A stretch of 64,000 bases of DNA, taken from Pseudomonas antarctica. GTDB lineage: Bacteria; Pseudomonadota; Gammaproteobacteria; Pseudomonadales; Pseudomonadaceae. Positions 16,908 to 26,101 of this stretch are shown one piece after another. Numbering within the stretch: the stretch's first letter is position 1; every line of letters begins with the position of its first letter. The DNA is taken from the NCBI RefSeq assembly GCF_900624995.1, contig NZ_UYXQ01000007.1:1-64000 (forward strand), given 5' to 3'. The notes under the pieces are model-generated. The model was not told where the DNA came from. It worked only from the letters and a program-made list of their open reading frames with translations, and did no database searches. The position numbers were made by a program, and so were the translations under genes.

Positions 16908-17792
16908 TCAGATCGCAAAGGCATGCTGCGTCTGGCCATGGTGATAGCGCAACCGGCTGGCCTGCCGCTCGGGTTTCAAAAAGCCCACCACCGCGTCCCG
17001 GCTGTCCCGGCACGCCGCCTTATGCTCCATATCCAGAAAGTGCCCGGTGGCCTGGATGGTGCTGAAGCTGCTCTTGGCCACATGCTGGCCAAACAGCTTG
17101 GCCTCTTCGGCGCTGGTGTATTCGTCCCATTCGCCATTTAAAAACAGCACCGGAATGTCGATCTGCCGGGCCGCCTTGAGGTAGCACAGCCGGTCGCTGT
17201 TGAGCACGTGGCTGATGTGAAAGTGCATCTGCCCGTATTCGTGCTCGGCCAGGTTGCTGACGTGTTTGTGGTTGAAACGCTTGAACAGCGACGGCAGGTG
17301 TTTGCCGAGGGTGCTGTTGACCAGGTGGCCGACGCGCTCGCGGTCGAGGTTGCCGAGGTAGTCGACGCCGCGTTCGAGGTAGTCGCGCATCGGCGCGTTG
17401 ATCACCGGGGAGAACGAGCTGATCACCGCCTTTTCCACACGGCGCGGGCGCTCTGCGAGGGCGACCAGGGCGGCGGCGCCACCCCAGGAAAACGACAGCA
17501 CGTGTTCGGCGGCGAAATGGTCGATGAGTTCCAGCAGAATCTGGCCTTCGACTTCCTTCGTCAGCATCTGCTCGTGGCGGTTATGGATTTTGGAGCGGCC
17601 AGCGTAGGGCTGGTCGTACAAAACCACATTGAATTGCGGGTACAGGCTTTTCACGGTTTGGGCGAAAGAGGCCGTGGTGGCCATGGAGCCGTTGACCAGG
17701 ATGATGGTCTTTGCCGCAGCATCCGCGCGATAGAACTCCGTGTAAACCCGATACTGACCCTGTATATCCAACACAGCGATTTCTGGCCTCAT
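16908..17792 (-). CDS. phaG: PhaG, (R)-3-hydroxyacyl-ACP:CoA transacylase/thioesterase
   Basis: Alpha/beta-hydrolase-fold enzyme of 294 residues that takes 3-hydroxyacyl groups out of fatty-acid synthesis for medium-chain polyhydroxyalkanoate. Seen: MRPEIAVLDIQGQYRVYTEF, the typical PhaG N-terminus, ILVNGSMATTASFAQTVKSL, the nucleophile elbow FSWGG, Asp in NGEWDEYTS, His in GHFLDMEHK, and the C-terminal QHAFAI. The related RhlA (rhamnolipid precursor synthase) is similar, but N- and C-terminal ends fit PhaG better. The start at 17792 has AGGAG upstream. Stands alone, as usual for phaG; the pha polymerase cluster is elsewhere. Confidence 0.9.
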   Translation of the reverse strand: MRPEIAVLDIQGQYRVYTEFYRADAAAKTIILVNGSMATTASFAQTVKSLYPQFNVVLYDQPYAGRSKIHNRHEQMLTKEVEGQILLELIDHFAAEHVLSFSWGGAAALVALAERPRRVEKAVISSFSPVINAPMRDYLERGVDYLGNLDRERVGHLVNSTLGKHLPSLFKRFNHKHVSNLAEHEYGQMHFHISHVLNSDRLCYLKAARQIDIPVLFLNGEWDEYTSAEEAKLFGQHVAKSSFSTIQATGHFLDMEHKAACRDSRDAVVGFLKPERQASRLRYHHGQTQHAFAI

Positions 17793-18096
17793 GTCGTAAG
17801 ACTCCTGGCAAGCGGGTAGGGCGCGCAGATCAGTCTGCACACGCTTTATGACAGGTAGGCATACGCCTGGAAGATGAGCGCCCATGTCGGCCCGATGACG
17901 GCTGGCCGACGGCTGTTGTTAGGGCGGGCTGTTTGCCGCAAAGGCCCTTGGATCAAGCGCGGGCGGGGCAAGGTGTTTCTTGGAGGTTATCGGCGACTCG
18001 CCAGTCATATTTTGGCTGACGTCTTGATTCAAGCAGCGCAGACGCCAGGTCGCAAGGCGCCGAACTGGTTTTTTGCCATCACCGGCCGAACGGTCA
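17793..18096. other. Intergenic, no supported gene
   Basis: About 300 bp upstream of phaG. It holds a short hairpin (GTCGGCC/GGCCGAC, 17886-17910) and a plus-strand frame of 119 codons from 17874 that reads without family-like pattern and runs into the antisense of the next gene, so I do not call it. The phaG promoter must lie here. Confidence 0.4.
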
Positions 18097-18789
18097 TCAA
18101 ACCCTTCGGATTTCGTTGTCAGTCAGTGCCCGATATTCGCCCGGCGCAAGCGCATCATCCAGCACCAGCGGCCCCATCCGCTCACGGTGCAGGCCGATCA
18201 CCTTGTTATCAAAGTGGCCGAACATGCGCTTGACCTGGTGATAGCGGCCTTCGATGATGCTCAGCCGCGCCGTCCTTGGGCCTAACAGTTCCAACTCGGC
18301 GGGCTGAGTGGTGAGGTCTTCAAACGCAAAATACAGGCCCGCAGCAAACGTCACCGCGTACTCAGGGGTGATGTCTTGTTCGGTTTGCACGAGGTAAACC
18401 TTGGGCAATTTGGTCTGCGGTTGGGTCAGGCGTCGCGACCACTGGCCGTCGTTGGTGATGAGCATCAGCCCGGTGGTGTTGAAATCCAGACGACCGGCGA
18501 TATGCAGCTCGCTCGGATCCGGCTCATCCAACAGATCAAGCACCGTGGGGTGCACCGGGTCGGCTGTGGCGCTCACGCAGCCTTGAGGTTTGTGCAGCAT
18601 GAAATAGCGCGCTGGTTTGCCGACTTGCAGCACTTCATCGTCAACACACACGCAGCTGAACTCACGCACTTCGTGGTGTGGATCGCTGACCGCTACGCCA
18701 TCGACCGTCACCCGTCGCTCAACCAGCAGTAAGCGCACTTGCTGGCGATTGAAACGCGGCAGGTTGCTGAGGAAACGATCAACGCGCAT
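18097..18789 (-). CDS. RsuA/RluB-type rRNA pseudouridine synthase
   Basis: 230 residues. Seen: an N-terminal S4 RNA-binding domain (MRVDRFLSNLPRFNRQQVRLLL), KPQGCVSAT, the catalytic-Asp motif HIAGRLDFNTTGLMLITNDG and the family end IIEGRYHQVKRMFGHFDNKV. Single-domain size fits RsuA (16S rRNA position 516) rather than the longer RluB/E/F, but the site is inferred. The start overlaps the stop of the CWC-protein gene (TAATG), implying coupling. Confidence 0.82.
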   Translation of the reverse strand: MRVDRFLSNLPRFNRQQVRLLLVERRVTVDGVAVSDPHHEVREFSCVCVDDEVLQVGKPARYFMLHKPQGCVSATADPVHPTVLDLLDEPDPSELHIAGRLDFNTTGLMLITNDGQWSRRLTQPQTKLPKVYLVQTEQDITPEYAVTFAAGLYFAFEDLTTQPAELELLGPRTARLSIIEGRYHQVKRMFGHFDNKVIGLHRERMGPLVLDDALAPGEYRALTDNEIRRV

Positions 18790-19001
18790 TACTTCGGCGC
18801 AACCCCACGCAATTGCGCATCCACCTGGGCACACCGTGGGCATAGGCAGGCGGTGTTGCGCAGTTCATCCGCCAGCGCTTGTAGCACCGCCGGGTCGATG
18901 GTGACGCTGTAGCACCAGCACGCTTGGTCGGCGGTGCGCGGGTCGGCCAGGGTGCAGTCGTTACGCGCACCGCAGGCGGGGCAGAGGGTTGGCGTGGTCA
19001 T
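18789..19001 (-). CDS. Small cysteine-rich CWC protein
   Basis: 70 residues with nine Cys, in pairs such as CPACG, CWCYS and CLCPRC; I recognise the 'cysteine-rich CWC' family. The spacing suggests one or two metal (probably Zn) knuckles. Function unknown. Coupled with the downstream pseudouridine synthase by a start-stop overlap. Confidence 0.75.
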   Translation of the reverse strand: MTTPTLCPACGARNDCTLADPRTADQACWCYSVTIDPAVLQALADELRNTACLCPRCAQVDAQLRGVAPK

Positions 19002-19052
19002 GTCGGTTCGGGCTGTATCGCGCAGTTTCCAGCACGATACAGCGCCGCCCCG

Positions 19053-20825
19053 CTATTGCAAGCTATGCAGGTAGCCGCGCCAGCCGCCGAAGTGGCTGAT
19101 GTCCACCGCGCCCGCCAGGCCGTAGGGCTCGCAGATGAAGCCGCTTTCCCAGCGCCCGTCCGCCAGTTGCACCTTGCCCAGGCCCAGTGGCGCGGGGATG
19201 CCGGTGAGGAATGAGCCGAGTTCGCGGCTCGGCAATTCCCACACCTCAACCTCGACGGCCACGCCGCCTTCGCTCACCCGCAGCATGCCGGGGCGATAAG
19301 GCGGCCCGCCGGCCAGGGCGAACAGTTGATAGTCCGCCGAGCTGTGGGTGCGCTCCAGCAAGCGTGCACCACGGCGCACTAATTGGCCGTTCAGCGCCAA
19401 CCCTTGCAAGTGCGCGCCGCACACCACCAGCCGCGTCATGTCATGGCTGGCGATACCTGCTGGCGCGCTGAGCGATGCATCCTGTTGGCGCTGCAGCGCA
19501 TCGGCCACGCCCAGCAGGTATTGATCGGTAAATGCGCGACCAAACAGCGTCACACCCCAAGGCAAACCGTTATGCATAAAGCCGCTGGGCACGGCGACGG
19601 CCGCGTAATCCAGCAGGTTCATGAAGTTGGTGTAATAGCCCAGTTCGGCGTTGCGCAGCACGGGTTCGGCGCGCAATTCCTCGAGGGTAACCGGGCGACC
19701 GATAGTCGGCGTCAGCACGCAATCGAGCCCTTCCAATAACACGTCACATTGGGCTTTCAAGGCTTGCAGACGGTATTGCGCACGGAAGGTGTCTACGCCA
19801 CTCACCGCCGGCGCCTTGGCCAACACGGCACGGATTACTGGCAGCACCGCCTCGGGTTCACGTGCCATCAGTTCACCGGCGACGCTGTAGCGCTCGGCCA
19901 CCCACGGCCCTTCATAGAGCAGGCACGCGGCTTCGAGGAAGGGTGACAGGTCGAGCGTAACCGGCTCGCCGCCGAGGGCAATCATGCGGGCGATGGCCTG
20001 CTGGAGCAGGTGTGGGCCTTGCTCGCAGCCGAAGAACTCCAGGTCCTCTGCACGCGGCACACCAAAACGAAACGGCCTCGGAGCGCCAAACGCGCAAGCG
20101 TCATTCCACGCCGGGTTCTGCCTGCTGTAGGTATCCAGTGGGTCGAGCTTGGCAGTCAACGCCAGCAAGTGGCTGGCCTCGCGCGCGGTGCGGGTAAAGG
20201 TGGTGACGCAATCCAGCGTGCGGCACGCTGGCACCACGCCCGCCGTGGAGATCAGCCCTTTGCTCGCCTTGAGCCCCACCAGGTTATTCAACGCCGCCGG
20301 CACCCGCCCGGAACCGGCGGTGTCGGTGCCCAGGGCAAAGCTCGCCACGCCCAGGGCGACGGCCAACGACGACCCGGCACTGGAACCGCCCGACGGATAG
20401 TCGGGCAATACACTGTTGGGGCACGCGCCAAAGGGCGAGCGGCTGCCATTGAGCCCGGTGGCGAACTGATCCAGGTTGGTCTTGCCCAGCGGCACCGCGC
20501 CCAGCGCGATCAGTTGCTCGACAATCGTCGCACTGCGCGTCGGTACATAAGCAAATGCCGGGCAGGCCGCCGTGGTCGGAATGCCCGCCAGGTCGATGTT
20601 GTCCTTGATCGCAAACGGCACGCCGAACAACGGCAATTCGGACGGCTCGCGAGCGTCCAGTGCCGCCAGGTACGGCTCCAGTTCCGCCACGCTGAGCAGA
20701 TGAATAAACAGGTGATAGTCAGGGTTCAGATGCGCGGCTTTTTCGCGCAGTTGCAGCAAAAGCTCGCGGGGTGTGATGTCGCCGCTGAGGTAGGCATTGC
20801 GCAGGTTATCCAATTGCAGATTCAT
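19053..20825 (-). CDS. atzF: Allophanate hydrolase
   Basis: Amidase-signature enzyme of 590 residues; hydrolyses allophanate to CO2 and two ammonia, the last step of guanidine (or urea) carboxylation pathways. Seen: Lys in FAIKDNIDLAGIPTT, the Ser-rich LPDYPSGGSSAGSSLAVALG that carries the Ser-cisSer pair, and a C-terminal domain (about 450-590) with PYGLAGAVDISHFGGWRGYL, found in full-length AtzF and needed for decarboxylation. Start at 20825; 28 bp from the carboxylase stop, so last gene of the operon. Confidence 0.92.
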   Translation of the reverse strand: MNLQLDNLRNAYLSGDITPRELLLQLREKAAHLNPDYHLFIHLLSVAELEPYLAALDAREPSELPLFGVPFAIKDNIDLAGIPTTAACPAFAYVPTRSATIVEQLIALGAVPLGKTNLDQFATGLNGSRSPFGACPNSVLPDYPSGGSSAGSSLAVALGVASFALGTDTAGSGRVPAALNNLVGLKASKGLISTAGVVPACRTLDCVTTFTRTAREASHLLALTAKLDPLDTYSRQNPAWNDACAFGAPRPFRFGVPRAEDLEFFGCEQGPHLLQQAIARMIALGGEPVTLDLSPFLEAACLLYEGPWVAERYSVAGELMAREPEAVLPVIRAVLAKAPAVSGVDTFRAQYRLQALKAQCDVLLEGLDCVLTPTIGRPVTLEELRAEPVLRNAELGYYTNFMNLLDYAAVAVPSGFMHNGLPWGVTLFGRAFTDQYLLGVADALQRQQDASLSAPAGIASHDMTRLVVCGAHLQGLALNGQLVRRGARLLERTHSSADYQLFALAGGPPYRPGMLRVSEGGVAVEVEVWELPSRELGSFLTGIPAPLGLGKVQLADGRWESGFICEPYGLAGAVDISHFGGWRGYLHSLQ

Positions 20826-20853
20826 GGCTTGTCCGCCTGTTGAAAAAGAAAAG

Positions 20854-23800
20854 TCAGTCACGTTCCAGCACCACCACCCGTTGCCCGGCGGCAATGCCAC
20901 TGCCGGGTTGCACCGGGATCTCGCGCACGGTGCCAGCGCAGGGCGCCACCACCGGGATTTCCATTTTCATCGACTCAAGAATCACCAGCACATCGCCGGC
21001 TGAAACCCGATTCCCGGTAGTCACCTGAACCTGCCAGAGGTTGCCGGCGAGAGGGCTGTCGACGCTGACCTCGTTGGCCAGCAGCGGCGTGTCTTTACCG
21101 CTTGGCGCAGCCAGCTCTTCACTGTCGTAATGCGCCTGGCCGCTGGCGATCCAACGCTCGCGCTCGGCGTTAAAAGCGTGCTGCTGATGCTCGCGAAAGG
21201 CGCCGATGCTCGACGCTTCGCGCGCCAGAAAAGCCTGGTAATCCGCGAGGTTCAACTGGCTGTGCTCGATGCTCAGGGCAAAGCGCCCCAGTGGGAAGTC
21301 ACGGCGGATCTGCACCAGCTCATCAGCCGTCACCGGATAAAAACGAATCTGATCAAAGAAGCGCAGCAACCATGGCTTGCCGTCAAACGCTGCCACTTCC
21401 CGATAGCGATTCCACATCTGCAACGTGCGGCCCACAAACTGATAACCGCCAGGGCCTTCCATGCCATACACACACAAGTAGGCACCACCGATGCCCACCG
21501 AGTTTTCGGCGGTCCAGGTGCGGGCCGGGTTGTATTTGGTGGTCACCAAGCGGTGGCGTGGGTCCAGCGGCGTGGCCACCGGCGCGCCGAGGTAGACGTC
21601 GCCCAGGCCCATCACCAAGTAGCTGGCGTCGAACACGGTGTGACGTACTTCATCGAGGTTCGCCAGGTCGTTGATACGGCGGATGAACTCCAGGTTGCTC
21701 GGGCACCACGGCGCGTCTTTGCGCACGGTGGTCATGTATTTTTCGATGGCCAGTTGGCAGGCCGGGTCGTCCCACGACAGCGGCAAATGCACGATGCGCG
21801 ACGGCACTTGCAGGTTTTGCGTGGCGCACACGGTGGCCCATTCGGTAGTGATCAGCGCCAGCAGGTCGGCCAGGGGCAGTTGTTCGGGCTGGTAGTGAAT
21901 TTGCAGCGAGCGGATGCCCGGGGTCAGGTCGATCACGCCGTACAGGGCGCGGGTTTGCAGGGCTTGCATCAGGGCGTGGGCGCGAAAGCGCAGCACCAGG
22001 TCGAGTTCAGGCGCGCCGATTTCCAGCAGCAGGTGGGTGTCACCGGCGAGTCGGGCGACGAGGCGGGTGTCATCTTCACCGATGTCCAACACCACTGGCG
22101 ACTCGATCAACTGTGGGAGCGGGCTTACTCGCGAATGCATCACCGCGGTTTGACTGACACACCGAGCCGTCTGCATCGCGGGCAAGCCCGGCTCCCACAG
22201 TTGGTCCCATTTCAGGGCGAGGTCGCGTGCGGTCTTGAGATCCACCGGTTCGAACCTGATTTTGTCTCCCGCCTTCAACTGCCCCAACTGCCACAGGTCC
22301 GCCTCTATCACCGTCACCGGGCACACAAACCCACCCAGGCTCGGCCCATCCGGTCCGAGGATCACCGGCATATCCCCAGTAAAATCCACCGCCCCAATCG
22401 CATAAGGATTGTCATGAATATTCGACGGATGCAGCCCGGCTTCGCCGCCGTCCGTGCGCGCCCATTCAGGCTTCGGCCCGATCAGCCGCACCCCGGTGCG
22501 GCTGGAGTTGAAGTGCACTTCCCACTGGGTGGCGAAGAAGGTATCGATGTACTCAGGCAGGAAATATTCCGGCGCGCCGTGAGGGCCATAAATGACGCGC
22601 AGTGTGCGTACCTCAGTCAGCGGTTCACAGACCAACTGCTGCCCGGCGTTGAGGTCTGCCAATGGCAACAGATGCAACACATCACCGGCCCGTAAAGCGC
22701 GCCCGCCATGCCCGCCAAACTGACCGAGGGTGAAGGTGCTTTTGCTGCCCAGGTAGTTCGGCACTTGCAGCCCGCCACGCACGCATAAGTAACTGCGCGC
22801 ACCGCTACCGGCGATAGTGCCAAGGCTCAACACCGCCCCCGCCTGAATTAACAGCGCGGTATTCATCGGCACGGCCTGGTCATTCAACCGCAGTGGAATA
22901 TCCGCCCCGGTCACCGCCACAACCGCCGCGCAGTTGAAGCGCAGCAGTGGCCCACTCATGGTGATTTCCAGCGCCGCCGCCCCGTCGCTATTGCCTAGCA
23001 AGCGGTTACCCAAGCGCAGCGCACGGCTGTCCATCGGGCCGGATGGCGGTACGCCGACCGCCCAATAACCGAGGCGGCCTGGATAGTCCTGCACACTGGT
23101 TTGTGTGCCAGCGCTGAGCACTTCAAACGTGTCGGCGGTGTACACCAGGTTTTCCAGGCAGCGCGTCCACGGCTGGCCACTGGCGAAGGGCTCGGCAAGC
23201 AGGATCTGGCGCAGGTAATCGCGGTTGGTTTGCACGCCATAGAGTTGGCTGTGGCTCAGTGCCTGATGCAAATCCAGACGCGCCTGTTCGCGGGTAGGCG
23301 CCCAGGTGATGAGCTTGGCGATCATCGGGTCGAAATACGCTGGGATCTCGCAGCCAGCTTCCACCCAGGTGTCGATCCGTAGGCCTTCGGCCGCCGGGAA
23401 ATCGACGCGAGTCAACAGGCCCGGGCTCGGCTGGAAGTCCTTGCCCGGGTCTTCCGCATACAGCCGTGCCTGAATCGCATGGCCGTGGGGGTTCACATCC
23501 AAGGTATTCAACGGCGGCATTTCGCCTGCCGCCAGTTGCACCATCCAGCGCACCAGGTCCACGCCCCAGACTTGCTCGGTCACGCCGTGTTCCACCTGCA
23601 ACCGCGTGTTCACTTCGAGGAAGTAGAAGCGGCCATCGGCGCTATCAAAGATAAATTCCACGGTGCCGGCGCTGCGGTAATTTACGGCCTTGGCCAGGGT
23701 GATGGCAGCCGCGCACAAGGCCTCGGCCATGCCGTCGGGCAGGTTCGGCGCCGGAGTTTCTTCGAGGACTTTCTGGTTGCGCCGCTGCACGGAACAGTCG

Positions 23801-24477
23801 CGTACACCGAGGGCGATCACTTCACCTGCGCCGTCGCCGAACACCTGCACTTCCAGGTGGCGGGCGTGCTGGATGTACTTCTCGATGAATACACCGGCGT
23901 CGCTGAAATTGTTCTGCCCCAGGCGTTTGACCGCCTCGAACGATTCGCCCAACTCGGCTGCGCTGCGGCACACGCGCATGCCGATACCGCCACCGCCGGC
24001 GGTGCTTTTGAGCATCACCGGGTAGCCCACCGTGTTGGCCGCCAACAACGCCGCGTCGAGGCTGTCGAGCAGTTCGGTGCCTTCCAGCAAGGGGATCTGA
24101 TGGTGCTTGGCCAAGGCGCGGGCAGTGTGCTTGAGGCCGAATACGCGTAACTGTTCAGGCGTCGGCCCGACGAAGGCAATACCGGCGCTTTCGCAGGCTT
24201 GCGCAAAGGCGGCGTTTTCCGAAAGGAAGCCGTAGCCGGGGTGGATGGCCTTGGCGCCACAGGCCTTGGCGGTGGCGAGGATTTTCTCCACCGCCAGATA
24301 GGTGCCGGCCGCCGCGCCTTCACCGAGGCTGTAGGCCTCGTCGGCTTGCTGGATATGCAGGCTGGCGGCATCGGCTTCGGCGTACACGGCGACGCCCTTG
24401 ACCTGCAGCTCGGGCAAGGTGCGCAGAATGCGGCAGGCGATAGCGCCACGGTTGGCGATCAACAGTTTTTCGAACAT
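20854..24477 (-). CDS. Guanidine/urea carboxylase with an in-frame REPIN
   Basis: Biotin enzyme of 1207 residues. Domains in order: biotin carboxylase (1-450; MFEKLLIANRGAIACRIL, AGGGGIGMR, EVNTRLQVEHGVTE), KipA/AHS2 (about 470-750), KipI/AHS1 (about 795-1010), and a C-terminal biotinyl domain with VILESMKMEIPV, the Lys near 1171 being biotinylated. In this context (ykkC riboswitch, DUF1989 pair) guanidine rather than urea is the likely substrate, giving carboxyguanidine. Odd: residues about 759-790, between the AHS2 and AHS1 domains, are encoded by a whole REPIN that keeps the frame and adds no stop. GC and codon use fit the chromosome. Catalytic motifs are intact, so the enzyme is probably active. 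Confidence 0.88.
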   Translation of the reverse strand: MFEKLLIANRGAIACRILRTLPELQVKGVAVYAEADAASLHIQQADEAYSLGEGAAAGTYLAVEKILATAKACGAKAIHPGYGFLSENAAFAQACESAGIAFVGPTPEQLRVFGLKHTARALAKHHQIPLLEGTELLDSLDAALLAANTVGYPVMLKSTAGGGGIGMRVCRSAAELGESFEAVKRLGQNNFSDAGVFIEKYIQHARHLEVQVFGDGAGEVIALGVRDCSVQRRNQKVLEETPAPNLPDGMAEALCAAAITLAKAVNYRSAGTVEFIFDSADGRFYFLEVNTRLQVEHGVTEQVWGVDLVRWMVQLAAGEMPPLNTLDVNPHGHAIQARLYAEDPGKDFQPSPGLLTRVDFPAAEGLRIDTWVEAGCEIPAYFDPMIAKLITWAPTREQARLDLHQALSHSQLYGVQTNRDYLRQILLAEPFASGQPWTRCLENLVYTADTFEVLSAGTQTSVQDYPGRLGYWAVGVPPSGPMDSRALRLGNRLLGNSDGAAALEITMSGPLLRFNCAAVVAVTGADIPLRLNDQAVPMNTALLIQAGAVLSLGTIAGSGARSYLCVRGGLQVPNYLGSKSTFTLGQFGGHGGRALRAGDVLHLLPLADLNAGQQLVCEPLTEVRTLRVIYGPHGAPEYFLPEYIDTFFATQWEVHFNSSRTGVRLIGPKPEWARTDGGEAGLHPSNIHDNPYAIGAVDFTGDMPVILGPDGPSLGGFVCPVTVIEADLWQLGQLKAGDKIRFEPVDLKTARDLALKWDQLWEPGLPAMQTARCVSQTAVMHSRVSPLPQLIESPVVLDIGEDDTRLVARLAGDTHLLLEIGAPELDLVLRFRAHALMQALQTRALYGVIDLTPGIRSLQIHYQPEQLPLADLLALITTEWATVCATQNLQVPSRIVHLPLSWDDPACQLAIEKYMTTVRKDAPWCPSNLEFIRRINDLANLDEVRHTVFDASYLVMGLGDVYLGAPVATPLDPRHRLVTTKYNPARTWTAENSVGIGGAYLCVYGMEGPGGYQFVGRTLQMWNRYREVAAFDGKPWLLRFFDQIRFYPVTADELVQIRRDFPLGRFALSIEHSQLNLADYQAFLAREASSIGAFREHQQHAFNAERERWIASGQAHYDSEELAAPSGKDTPLLANEVSVDSPLAGNLWQVQVTTGNRVSAGDVLVILESMKMEIPVVAPCAGTVREIPVQPGSGIAAGQRVVVLERD
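22108..22203. repeat. REPIN inside the carboxylase coding sequence
   Basis: CAACTGTGGGAGCGGGCTTAC at the left end and the complement-type GGCAAGCCCGGCTCCCACAG at the right form a perfect-ended inverted REP pair, 96 bp in all, i.e. exactly 32 codons. The encoded peptide (LWEPGLPAMQTARCVSQTAV and on) is not part of the enzyme family and falls in an inter-domain linker. Confidence 0.9.
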
Positions 24478-24563
24478 GGCAAAACCCTGCGGGCCGTCCC
24501 GCATGTGGGGGTACGCGCCAGGGTCGTCCATGGCGCAAATCTTTGGAGTTGATGGTGATCAAC

Positions 24564-24654
24564 TGTGGGGGCCGGGCTTGCCCGAGATGGCGGTGGGTCT
24601 GTCACCTTATTTATTGGCTGATTAACCGCCATCGCAGGCAAGCCAGCTCCCACA
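24564..24654. repeat. REPIN between carboxylase and DUF1989 genes
   Basis: TGTGGGGGCCGGGCTTGCCCG and the inverted TCGCAGGCAAGCCAGCTCCC lie about 45 bp apart in the 259-bp gap within the guanidine operon, a place where a REPIN may affect mRNA stability. Confidence 0.85.
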
Positions 24655-24736
24655 AGGAACCTTCATTGTTTTTGCAGGCACTGCCCCGCTCGGGCCTGGC
24701 ACAGGGCGAATAACCATTTACGCAACCGCTTCATTT

Positions 24737-25366
24737 TCAGTTCCATACCAGTAACTCCGCAGGGGTCGGGTTGTAGGCGTTGCAGGAGTTGTTCAATTGC
24801 GGGCAGTTGGAAATCAGCACGATCACGTCCATCTCCGCGCGCAAGTCGACGTACTTGCCGGGCGCGGAAATGCCGTCTTCGAACGTCAGCCCACCGTCGG
24901 CCGTGACCGGCACATTCATGAAGAAATTGATGTTCGGCCCGATGTCGCTTTTACCCAGGCGGCCATCGTGGGCACAGGCGCGCAGGTAGTTGTCGCGGCA
25001 GCTGTGCATGTAGCGTTTTTCCAGGGCGTAGCGCACGGTGTTGCTCTCTTGGGCGCAAGCGCCACCGAGGGTGTCGTGGCGCCCGCAGGTGTCGTCGACG
25101 ATGGTCAGCATCGGTTGACCAAGGTTGGAATACAGCACGCTGGCGGTGCTCAGGTACACGCTGTTTTGTCGGCGCAGGGTGCGTTGCACATCGTAGCGTT
25201 CCTTGGGGTTTTTGAGGCTGTAGAACAGCGTGTCGACGGCCTGGTTGCCCTCAAGGTCGAGGATGCGCAAGGTCTGGCCAGCCTTGACCTCCATCAGCCA
25301 CGGCTCGCCGGCGGGAATGGTCGCGCGGTACACCGCTGCGTCGGGTTGTTTTATTGCGATAGACAT
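24737..25366 (-). CDS. DUF1989 protein UAAP2, carboxyguanidine deiminase subunit
   Basis: 209 residues, urea-amidolyase-associated protein 2 type. Seen: GNQAVDTLFY, TIVDDTCGRHDTLGGACAQESNTVRY and INFFMNVPVTADGGLTFEDG, the conserved DUF1989 blocks with Cys/His residues for a metal. Known: in guanidine-degrading bacteria the two DUF1989 subunits (CgdA/CgdB) together convert carboxyguanidine to allophanate and ammonia; I am not certain which letter applies to which subunit. Follows its partner gene by 9 bp. Confidence 0.85.
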   Translation of the reverse strand: MSIAIKQPDAAVYRATIPAGEPWLMEVKAGQTLRILDLEGNQAVDTLFYSLKNPKERYDVQRTLRRQNSVYLSTASVLYSNLGQPMLTIVDDTCGRHDTLGGACAQESNTVRYALEKRYMHSCRDNYLRACAHDGRLGKSDIGPNINFFMNVPVTADGGLTFEDGISAPGKYVDLRAEMDVIVLISNCPQLNNSCNAYNPTPAELLVWN

Positions 25367-25375
25367 GGCAGCTCC

Positions 25376-26101
25376 TCAGGCGAACAGACGGTCGGTGTTG
25401 ATAAAACCGCGCTCGTTTTCCGGGCGCGACGTGCGGCAGTGTTCGGCGACGCTGGGGTCGGCGTTCATCCAGCTCAGTTTCAGCGGTTGCGGCGCGTACT
25501 CGGGGTTGGGGTCCATCGGGTGTTGCAGGGCGGTGAGTACCACCAGCGTGTCCATCGGTGCGTAGAGTTCGATGTAGTCACCGGCCTTGGAATTGCCTGG
25601 TTCAAAGTGCAGGCCGCCATCGCCGTCCACGCTGACGCGGCTGAACAGGTTGAGGGTCATCAGCAGGTCGCAAAGCCCTAAGCCCCACTTGCCCAGTTCC
25701 ACCAGCAGGTTGTCGGTGCCATTGCGATAGAAGCCATTGCGCAGTTCCTGATAGCGGCCCTTGCCGTATTTTTCGGCCACCTCGGCGGCGCATAACACCC
25801 CGCCAATGCTGTCACTCCAGCCGCAGGTGTCGGCGGTGATGGCGGCCAGCACGCGGCCCATGTCCGAGTACAGGCAGTGGCCGCGGGTGAGCTTGGCGGT
25901 GTGTTGGCATTTGAGGCTGTCGGGCAGGTTCAGGCGCTCGGTTTTTTCGTTGGCATTGAGCAGGGTCAAGCTGACATTGGCGCCGCCGCGAATGTCGGTG
26001 AGGCGCAGCAATTGGCCGCGTTTGAGCACGAAGGAACGGTGGCCGCCGCCGGGCAGCATTTCTTCGGCGAACGGCGGGAACAGCTGAGTGGAATCGGTCA
26101 T
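25376..26101 (-). CDS. DUF1989 protein UAAP1, carboxyguanidine deiminase subunit
   Basis: 241 residues, urea-amidolyase-associated protein 1 type. Seen: LPGGGHRSFVLKRGQLLRLTDIRGGANVSL, CLYSDMGRVLAAITADTCGWSDSIGG and NLFSRVSVDGDGGLHFEPG, parallel to the blocks of UAAP2, as expected for paralogous subunits. The start at 26101 overlaps the ABC ATPase stop by four bases (ATGA); upstream in-frame starts would lie inside that gene. Acts between the carboxylase and allophanate hydrolase in guanidine breakdown. Confidence 0.85.
   Translation of the reverse strand: MTDSTQLFPPFAEEMLPGGGHRSFVLKRGQLLRLTDIRGGANVSLTLLNANEKTERLNLPDSLKCQHTAKLTRGHCLYSDMGRVLAAITADTCGWSDSIGGVLCAAEVAEKYGKGRYQELRNGFYRNGTDNLLVELGKWGLGLCDLLMTLNLFSRVSVDGDGGLHFEPGNSKAGDYIELYAPMDTLVVLTALQHPMDPNPEYAPQPLKLSWMNADPSVAEHCRTSRPENERGFINTDRLFA

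Noticed and set aside
16908..17792. rhlA (rhamnolipid precursor synthase)
   Set aside because: Same family, but the N-terminal MRPEIAVLDIQGQYRVYTEF and C-terminal QHAFAI fit PhaG, and no rhlB or rhlR lies nearby.
17874..18233. 119-codon frame upstream of phaG
   Set aside because: Runs into the antisense of the pseudouridine synthase gene, shows no pattern of a real protein, and has no ribosome site.
21130..22695. Open frame of 521 codons on the plus strand inside the carboxylase gene
   Set aside because: Antisense shadow caused by high GC and codon bias; composition rich in His/Gln/Val/Gly, no family motifs, and the minus strand is a clear multi-domain enzyme.
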